A stretch of DNA of 17,010 nucleotides from Syntrophomonadaceae bacterium (GTDB lineage: Bacteria > Bacillota > Dethiobacteria > DTU022). The stretch is from contig PWFM01000005.1 in assembly GCA_003553895.1 (NCBI GenBank), positions 1-17,010 on the forward strand, in the 5' to 3' direction. The position numbers and the translations under genes were made by a program. This document shows positions 13,696-17,010 of this stretch, one piece after another; position 1 is the stretch's first letter, and each line of letters starts with the position of its first letter. Under the pieces are notes generated by a model. It did no database searches. It had not been told where the DNA came from and saw only the letters and a program-made list of their open reading frames with translations.

Positions 13696-15453
13696 TTAAT
13701 CGCTCTTTTCGGGCCGCTCATCAAAGAGGGCGCACTTTTCGGCATATTCGGCCCGCTCGCTGTCGAAGAGGCTGTTAAATGTGGCCCTGACCACTTCACC
13801 AGGGGTGGTGACCCCTGCTTCCAGGCATCTCAGGCCGCCGGCCACCAGGGGCTGCATCCCCTGTTCCACCGCCTTGCTGTGGATTTCCGCCGCCGGGGCC
13901 TGCCGCAGGATCAGGGCCTGCAGTTCCCGGCTCATAACCAGGAGTTCCTGGATCGACGTGCGCCCGCGGTAGCCGGTATGGTTGCAGCGCCGGCAGCCGG
14001 AACCGCGGTAGAGGCGGGCGGGAGGATCTTTTTCAAAGTAACCGCGATAAAGCTCTTTTTCTTCCGCCTTCAAACGATAACCAGCCAGGCATTGCGGGCA
14101 GTTTTTCCTGATCAGGCGCTGGGCAATCACGCCCACCATGGAAGCGGTGACCATGAAAGGCTCCAGGCCCATATCGGTTAACCTGGTTACTGCGCCGGCA
14201 GCGCTGCCCGTATGGAGAGTGGATAGCACCAGGTGGCCGGTGAGGGCGGCCTGGGTGGCAATCTTCGCCGTCTCCAGGTCCCTTATTTCGCCAATCATAA
14301 TAATATCGGGGTCCTGCCGCAGAATTGAACGCAGGGTGTTGGCAAAGGTGCGGTTAATCCTGCGGTTGACTGGAACCTGGTTAATCCCTTTTAACTGGTA
14401 TTCTACCGGATCTTCCACCGTGATGATGTTGTAGGCGGGGCTGTTCAGGTAATGAAGGGCCGAATAAAGGGTGGTGGTTTTGCCGCCCCCGGTCGGTCCG
14501 GTAACCAGGATCATCCCGGAGCGGTTAAAAAGGAGCCGCTGCAAAAGCCGGTAGCTTTCGGGGGAAAACCCGAGCCGGTCCAGGGGAAGGATGATTTTCT
14601 GTTTGTCCAGGACGCGGATCACCACTTTTTCCCCGTGCACTGTGGGCATGGTGGAAACCCTTAAATTTACCTCCTGGCCTGCTTTATGGTAATGAATATT
14701 GCCATCCTGGGCCAGTCTTTTTTCGGCAATATCAAGGTTGGCCATAATCTTCACCCTTGATATGATGTGGCTTTTTTTATAACGACCAGGAACAGCGAGA
14801 TCGTGAAGCGCCCCGTCAAGACGCATCCTGATGCGCAGCTTTTCTTCGGCAGGTTCAAGATGGATATCGCTTGCCCCCTCTTCAAGGGCCCTCTCGATCA
14901 GGGAATTGACCAGCTTGATTACCGGCGCATCTTCCGCGGATGGTGCCGGATCTGAATAGGCCCCGGTTTCTTTGACTGCGCTGCCCTCCTCCCGTTCCTC
15001 GGGAACCGGATAAGCGGCCGGATCGTAATAATGACTGATGGTGTAAGAAACAGCCTTTTCGCCGGCTATTACCGGGCACACCTCCAGCCCGGTCATCATG
15101 GCAACATCGTCTATGGCCGCCAGGTCCAGGGGGTCGGCCATGGCCAGGTAGAGTTTCTCTCCTTTAACGCCGAGGGGCACCACCCGGTAACGGCGGGCCA
15201 TATCCGCCGTTATGCGCTGAACCGTCTCCTCTTCCAGTTTGTGGTTGTATAAATTAATGCGGGGAATATTAAGCAGTTCTTCCATAATCGTAGCCGCTGT
15301 TTCCTCGCCCAGCAGCTCTTTTTCAATCAACAGCCCGGCCAGGGACTTTCCCGTCGCCTGTTTTTCCCTGAGCAGAAGTTCCCGCTTTTCAGCGGGAATG
15401 GCCGCGGCTTCAAGCAGGGCTTTTTCAATTTGGTCTCGATTTGGCCTACCCAT
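13696..15453 (-). CDS. pilB: Type IV pilus/type II secretion assembly ATPase (PilB/GspE family)
   Basis: Hexameric cytoplasmic ATPase that drives pilus or pseudopilus extension. The 585-residue protein has the N-terminal MshEN/N1 domain (about 30-145), a linker, an N2 domain beginning with VIKLVNSLIERALEEGASDIH, and a C-terminal RecA-like domain: Walker A GPTGGGKTTT (319-328), Asp box TVEDPVEYQ (345-353), Walker B RQDPDIIMIGEIRD (379-392), and His box TGHLVLSTLHT (405-415). Two CxxC pairs (C452/C455, C487/C490) form the family's zinc site. Walker A has GGG where GSG is usual. The ATG has AGGAG 7 nt upstream. It lies between aroE and a pseudopilin; no pilC, pilT or major pilin follow. GspE and PilB cannot be separated reliably from sequence alone. 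Confidence 0.92.
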   Translation of the reverse strand: MGRPNRDQIEKALLEAAAIPAEKRELLLREKQATGKSLAGLLIEKELLGEETAATIMEELLNIPRINLYNHKLEEETVQRITADMARRYRVVPLGVKGEKLYLAMADPLDLAAIDDVAMMTGLEVCPVIAGEKAVSYTISHYYDPAAYPVPEEREEGSAVKETGAYSDPAPSAEDAPVIKLVNSLIERALEEGASDIHLEPAEEKLRIRMRLDGALHDLAVPGRYKKSHIISRVKIMANLDIAEKRLAQDGNIHYHKAGQEVNLRVSTMPTVHGEKVVIRVLDKQKIILPLDRLGFSPESYRLLQRLLFNRSGMILVTGPTGGGKTTTLYSALHYLNSPAYNIITVEDPVEYQLKGINQVPVNRRINRTFANTLRSILRQDPDIIMIGEIRDLETAKIATQAALTGHLVLSTLHTGSAAGAVTRLTDMGLEPFMVTASMVGVIAQRLIRKNCPQCLAGYRLKAEEKELYRGYFEKDPPARLYRGSGCRRCNHTGYRGRTSIQELLVMSRELQALILRQAPAAEIHSKAVEQGMQPLVAGGLRCLEAGVTTPGEVVRATFNSLFDSERAEYAEKCALFDERPEKSD

Positions 15454-15499
15454 GGCGGTTCTCCTTTTTCTGTTATCAACTAAGAAGTAATTATGACGG

Positions 15500-16357
15500 C
15501 TATAAATACCCGGAACCCGCCGCCTTTTGCATAACCTCTACCGGCGCTTCTTCGCCGGTGAACAGTTGAAAAGACTTCACGGCCTGCCAGACAAGCATTC
15601 CCAGGCCGTTACAGGCATGCCCCCCTTTCTGCTCAAATGTCTTCATTACTCCCGTCTGTTCGGGTTTGTAACGCAGATCAATTAAAATCTGATTTTTCTC
15701 CAGGCCGTCGAGGCCCGCAAGGGCTTCATTAAATTCAGGCACATCAACAGGCAGGCTGTATACCACCAGCCGGCACCGGGGCAATACTGCAGCCAGGTTC
15801 CGCCCGTCAAGGGCGGTATAACTGCTTTTTCTTAATGGTGTTTGTTCGGTTAGCAGGTTAGCAAGGGCCCGCCCCTGTGGTTGAGAGCGGTTGGCTATGA
15901 TGATCTCTCCGGCCCCTTTTTCCGCCAGGGTGTAGGCCACGGCCCTGGCCGCTCCGCCGGCCCCGACCACCAGAACCGTTTGGCCCGTAGTATAAGCGGG
16001 ATCAACACGGCGAAGAAAAAGGTAAAAACCTTCCCCGTCAGTAGTAGCGCCGTGCAGCCTGCCGCTGCGGTTGACAATGGTATTAACCGATCGAACCAGG
16101 GCTGCCTGTTCGGAAACTGAATCGAGGCAGGCAATGACCTCTTCTTTAAAAGGAGCGGTAACATTAGCCCCGGCCACGGCCAGGGCCCTGATCCCGTATA
16201 CCGCTGTCCCAATTTGACCTCTATCTACCGGGCAGGCCAGGTAAGCGCAGTTAAGGCCGAGAGAAGCAAAAGCGGCATTATGCATAGGAGGAGAAAGGGA
16301 ATGCGCAACAGGGTTACCCAGCAGAAGGTAAAGCTTGGTCCTGGCATCAATAAGCAA
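15500..16357 (-). CDS. aroE: Shikimate dehydrogenase (NADP+)
   Basis: Reduces 3-dehydroshikimate to shikimate with NADPH, the fourth step of the shikimate pathway. The 285-residue product shows the shikimate-binding serines in HSLSP (S20, S22), the catalytic lysine K71 in NVTAPFKEEV, N92 in SVNTIVN, D107 in TTDGEGF, the glycine-rich NADP motif VLVVGAGGAARAV (128-140), and NRS (156-158), whose arginine and serine bind the 2'-phosphate. The closing segment GLGMLVWQAVKSFQLFTG is characteristic. It starts with TTG at 16357, preceded by GGTGAG, about 30 nt downstream of an extended -10 promoter, and is followed after 46 nt by the assembly ATPase gene. AroE beside pil genes is a familiar order in Clostridia. 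Confidence 0.94.
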   Translation of the reverse strand: MLIDARTKLYLLLGNPVAHSLSPPMHNAAFASLGLNCAYLACPVDRGQIGTAVYGIRALAVAGANVTAPFKEEVIACLDSVSEQAALVRSVNTIVNRSGRLHGATTDGEGFYLFLRRVDPAYTTGQTVLVVGAGGAARAVAYTLAEKGAGEIIIANRSQPQGRALANLLTEQTPLRKSSYTALDGRNLAAVLPRCRLVVYSLPVDVPEFNEALAGLDGLEKNQILIDLRYKPEQTGVMKTFEQKGGHACNGLGMLVWQAVKSFQLFTGEEAPVEVMQKAAGSGYL

Positions 16358-16565
16358 TACCGCTCACCGGCCTTTTTAAAATTGATTATTTAATAGTATA
16401 TCACAGCATGAATTGTACTGAAAGGCTCAGAATTGTGATTATCAACTAATTTTAACTGATTGTATAAATTTGTGCAGGAATATTGTAAATGCTGTCGAAT
16501 ACCAATAATTTAATCGAATAAAAGCAGAAGCGGCATTATATTGCGAGCAAAGGGGCGAGAAATGA
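16358..16565. other. Divergent AT-rich intergenic region between aroE and the prepilin peptidase gene
   Basis: About 208 nt with marked AT richness compared with the flanking genes. The minus strand holds the aroE extended -10. On the plus strand TATAAA (16463-16468 region) has only a partial -35 (TTATCA at 18 nt), so the prepilin peptidase promoter is not clear. I see no RNA gene, strong hairpin or repeat array here. Confidence 0.4.
16395..16403 (-). promoter_or_regulatory. Extended -10 promoter for aroE
   Basis: TATACT (16395-16400) is preceded by TG and one base (16401-16403). No good -35 is present at 17-18 nt. Transcription would begin near 16388 and give a leader of about 30 nt to the TTG start of aroE. 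Confidence 0.45.
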
Positions 16566-17010
16566 TTGTTTAACAGCGCAGATATTTTCTTAACAACTTT
16601 GATTTTCATTTTAGGGCTCTTCTTCGGCAGTTTTTTAAATGTCATTGTTTACCGCCTTCCCATCGGCCTTTCTGTTGTCAGGCCTTCTTCCCGGTGCCCC
16701 CATTGCAATAAAAAACTGGGCGTAATTGAACTGGTCCCGGTTATCGGCTACCTGGTCTTAAAAGGACGCTGCCGCGATTGCGGAGCCCGAATCGGAATCC
16801 GCTACCCCCTGGTTGAAATATTGACCGGCCTGCTTTTCCTCCTTACTTATCTTTATTACAACCTCACCCTGGAATTTTTTATCTATGTTACCCTGCTCTA
16901 TTTGCTCTTTGCCATCGCCCAGATTGACCTCCACCACCGCATAGTGCCCAACATTTTGGTGGGAGTCGGCCTGTTAATCGGCCTGTTTTTTTACCTGCCC
17001 CACCTTTTAA
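16566..17010 (+). CDS. Prepilin peptidase (leader peptidase/N-methyltransferase), N-terminal part, truncated by the window edge
   Basis: Bifunctional membrane aspartyl protease and N-methyltransferase that cleaves prepilin leaders and methylates the new N-terminus. The 148 visible residues contain the family's N-terminal domain: FGSFLNVIVYRLP (20-32), the two CxxC pairs (C44/C47 and C69/C72) between SRCPHC and GRCRDCG, and YPLVEILTG, followed by membrane helices and the first catalytic aspartate D121 in AQIDLHHRIVPN. The second (GxGD) lies beyond the edge. The start is a TTG at 16566, directly after an in-frame stop, with AAGGGG at 16550-16555. It is the only plus-strand gene, divergent from aroE, and presumably processes the pseudopilin encoded at 13166-13672. 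Usually called pilD or gspO. Confidence 0.9.
   Translation, partial: MFNSADIFLTTLIFILGLFFGSFLNVIVYRLPIGLSVVRPSSRCPHCNKKLGVIELVPVIGYLVLKGRCRDCGARIGIRYPLVEILTGLLFLLTYLYYNLTLEFFIYVTLLYLLFAIAQIDLHHRIVPNILVGVGLLIGLFFYLPHLL

Noticed and set aside
13687..14181. A 164-codon plus-strand frame opposite the assembly ATPase gene
   Set aside because: It is antisense to the His-box and zinc-binding part of the ATPase and shows no domain or ribosome binding site support.
16442..16645. A 67-codon minus-strand frame in the aroE/prepilin peptidase intergenic region
   Set aside because: It is antisense to the start of the prepilin peptidase gene, rich in Lys and Asn as expected of AT-rich non-coding DNA, and has no recognisable domain.
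1..17010. CRISPR arrays, insertion sequences, tRNA or rRNA genes, prophage genes
   Set aside because: No regularly spaced direct repeats, transposase frames, terminal inverted repeats or RNA gene sequence signatures were seen; gene content and codon use look uniformly chromosomal.

Overview
The window looks like a chromosomal segment of an anaerobic, spore-forming-type Firmicute (Bacillota, class Clostridia; something like the Moorella, Peptococcaceae or Syntrophomonas lineages). This placement is inferred from the Asp23/AmaP/DUF2273 trio, a CD1247-type acidic zinc-ribbon protein beside efp, strong purine-rich ribosome binding sites, frequent TTG starts, and a pair of complex-I-like/formate-dehydrogenase-like flavin and iron-sulfur subunits typical of anaerobes. 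There are no rRNA or tRNA genes, no CRISPR array and no insertion sequence that I can recognise. Almost every gene lies on the minus strand, so transcription runs right to left; the only plus-strand gene is a prepilin peptidase cut by the right edge.

In order of transcription: a divergent AT-rich intergenic region (16358-16565) separates the prepilin peptidase from aroE. Then come aroE, a PilB/GspE-type assembly ATPase and one short pseudopilin, followed by aroK, aroQ, an Xaa-Pro dipeptidase, efp and the CD1247-type protein. aroK has its own extended -10 promoter. A good sigma-A promoter (9750-9778) with an inverted repeat just downstream of the predicted start of transcription drives the envelope-stress set asp23-amaP-DUF2273. 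nusB and a TsaD-like M22-family paralogue follow, overlapping each other. A 28-30 codon ORF that fits neatly between DUF2273 and nusB may be an unannotated small protein.

Next, inside what otherwise reads as a housekeeping string, lie two large redox genes (2805-6810). One is a stub of NuoF (its C-terminal 4Fe-4S domain only) fused to a GltD-like FAD/NAD(P)H oxidoreductase. The other is a NuoG/FdhA-like chain of five predicted Fe-S clusters with a shortened molybdopterin-type domain that lacks the Cys/Sec active-site signature. Together they resemble the NADP-dependent formate dehydrogenase alpha/beta pair of acetogens with the catalytic site removed, and no NuoE, no FMN domain and no obvious substrate-reducing subunit is encoded next to them. 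This is the most interesting part of the window. The string ends with xseA-xseB-ispA (exonuclease VII and farnesyl diphosphate synthase), tightly overlapped.

At the left edge an extended -10 promoter and a ribosome binding site precede a start codon whose reading frame closes after 18 codons, while the neighbouring frame stays open to the edge; this may be the frameshifted start of another gene. Functional themes are chorismate synthesis (aroE, aroK, aroQ), type IV pilus/type II secretion parts, translation (efp), envelope stress, transcription antitermination (nusB), electron transfer, DNA repair and isoprenoid synthesis.
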